Below, one piece after another: positions 12,705 to 13,398 of a stretch of DNA of 13,398 nt (its first letter is position 1; every line of letters starts with the position of its first letter). The translations under genes and the position numbers were made by a program. The notes beneath the pieces were generated by a model, which did no database searches, was not told where the DNA came from, and saw only the letters and a list, made by a program, of their open reading frames with translations. Origin of the DNA: JBEKZQ01 sp049509675 (GTDB lineage: Bacteria > Planctomycetota > Planctomycetia > Pirellulales > Thermoguttaceae); contig JBEKZQ010000143.1 in assembly GCA_049509675.1 (NCBI GenBank), positions 1 to 13,398 on the forward strand, in the 5' to 3' direction.

Positions 12705-13398
12705 GCAGTTCTTCAAGAAATGTCCGCTCTCCCGCAGGGCCTGTTGCCGGGCCTCGAGCGAGCCTTCGTACTGGCGATCCTCCACTTCGATGCACACCGG
12801 GCCGGCGTAGCCCGCCGACCGCAGCGATTCGAGGAAACGGGGCCAGTCGATCTGGCCGCGGCCGGGCAATTTCGGCGTGTGAAACTCCAGCGGCGTGGCC
12901 AGGATGCCTACGTCGTCCAACCGCTGCCGATCGACCTGCGCATCCTTCAAGTGTACGTGTACGACGCGGGAAGCGAATTCCGCCAGCGGCCGGATGTAGT
13001 CCATGTGCTGCCACACCAGGTGCGACGGATCGAAATTCAGGCCGAAGGCCGGACTGGCGATCTCGGCGAACATCCGCCGCCAGATGGCCGGGGCATGGGC
13101 CAGATTCTTGCCGCCCGGCCACTCGTCGGCCGTGAAGAACATCGGGCAGTTCTCGATGCCGATCCGCACGCCATGCTCCTCGGCAAAGCGGACCAAGGGC
13201 GGCCATACCTCCAGGAATCGCGGCCAGTTGTCGGCCACGCTCTTGCGCGGGTCGCGGCCCACGAACGTGTTGACCACGCCCACCCCCAGCAACTCGGCGG
13301 CCGCAATGATCCGCCGCAGTTGGTCGATATAGACCTGGGCCTCGGCCCGGTCGGCCGCCAGCGGATTGGGATAGTATCCCAGCCCGCTGACGGCCACG
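12681..13398 (-). CDS. Sugar phosphate isomerase/epimerase (xylose-isomerase-like TIM barrel), 5' end outside the window
   Basis: The frame runs off the right end of the window; 238 C-terminal residues are visible. A GTG at 13397 is not a credible start because the family has a longer N-terminal part. The segment carries NTFVGRDPRKS (43-53), IENCPMFF (81-88), DEWPGGKNLA (91-100), FDPSHLVW (122-129), HVHLKD (147-152), GILATPLEFHTPKLPG (164-179) and VCIEVEDR (201-208). Glu82, Asp123, His149 and Glu204 are the likely metal ligands of the xylose-isomerase-like (AP endonuclease 2) fold. Enzymes of this subgroup act on keto or aldo sugars; the substrate is unknown. Its TGA at 12683-12681 overlaps an ATG, but deoC now starts 101 nt further on. 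Confidence 0.9.
   Translation of the reverse strand, partial: VAVSGLGYYPNPLAADRAEAQVYIDQLRRIIAAAELLGVGVVNTFVGRDPRKSVADNWPRFLEVWPPLVRFAEEHGVRIGIENCPMFFTADEWPGGKNLAHAPAIWRRMFAEIASPAFGLNFDPSHLVWQHMDYIRPLAEFASRVVHVHLKDAQVDRQRLDDVGILATPLEFHTPKLPGRGQIDWPRFLESLRSAGYAGPVCIEVEDRQYEGSLEARQQALRESGHFLKNCLKELMER

Noticed and set aside
12580..13206. 208-codon minus-strand frame overlapping the isomerase
   Set aside because: Out of frame with the isomerase; only its last 34 codons are of interest, as the bridging frame.

Overview
The window looks like a piece of a planctomycete chromosome (Pirellulales-like; inferred, no rRNA is present). The reasons are a high GC content, many secreted proteins with planctomycete-style architectures (DUF11 repeats, a prenyltransferase-fold secreted protein, a PEP-CTERM protein, a DUF1573 protein, a multiheme cytochrome lipoprotein), a DUF4416 protein, and a sugar-phosphate isomerase/deoC pair of the type common in that phylum. 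I see no rRNA, tRNA, CRISPR array, prophage or complete insertion sequence.

Layout. 1-1767 (+): 3' part of a secreted DUF11-repeat protein. 1791-2921 (-): secreted alpha/alpha-toroid protein, convergent with the first gene and preceded by a near-perfect sigma-54 promoter. 3182-3601 (-): single-domain response regulator of the Rcp1 type. 3602-4400: about 800 bp without a gene, AT-richer than the rest, holding palindromic repeats, small inverted repeats and promoter candidates. 4401-5618 (+): PEP-CTERM protein. 5688-5726: strong stem-loop between convergent genes. On the minus strand, read right to left, the rest is one co-directional block: an isomerase/epimerase (truncated by the window end), deoC, proS with its own promoter, a DUF4416 gene, a DUF1573 gene, and a large lipoprotein that combines a 5'-nucleotidase-like region with a four-heme c554-type cytochrome domain.

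How the genes fit together. The isomerase and deoC form a coupled sugar/aldol catabolism pair. proS and the DUF4416 gene are 28 nt apart, and the DUF1573 and cytochrome genes are 37 nt apart, so proS-DUF4416-DUF1573-cytochrome may be one transcript; the last two probably act together outside the cytoplasmic membrane. The left half is a cluster of genes for exported proteins of unknown role.

The most unusual aspect is how often small repeats have altered genes. A tandem duplication plus a GC-rich minisatellite has split the isomerase/deoC junction yet kept an ATGA overlap on both sides. A 69-nt direct-repeat element sits in frame inside the cytochrome gene. A hairpin element supplies the last nine codons and part of the 3' end of the DUF4416 gene, and one arm of it recurs near 3.7 kb beside a second, 118-bp palindromic element.
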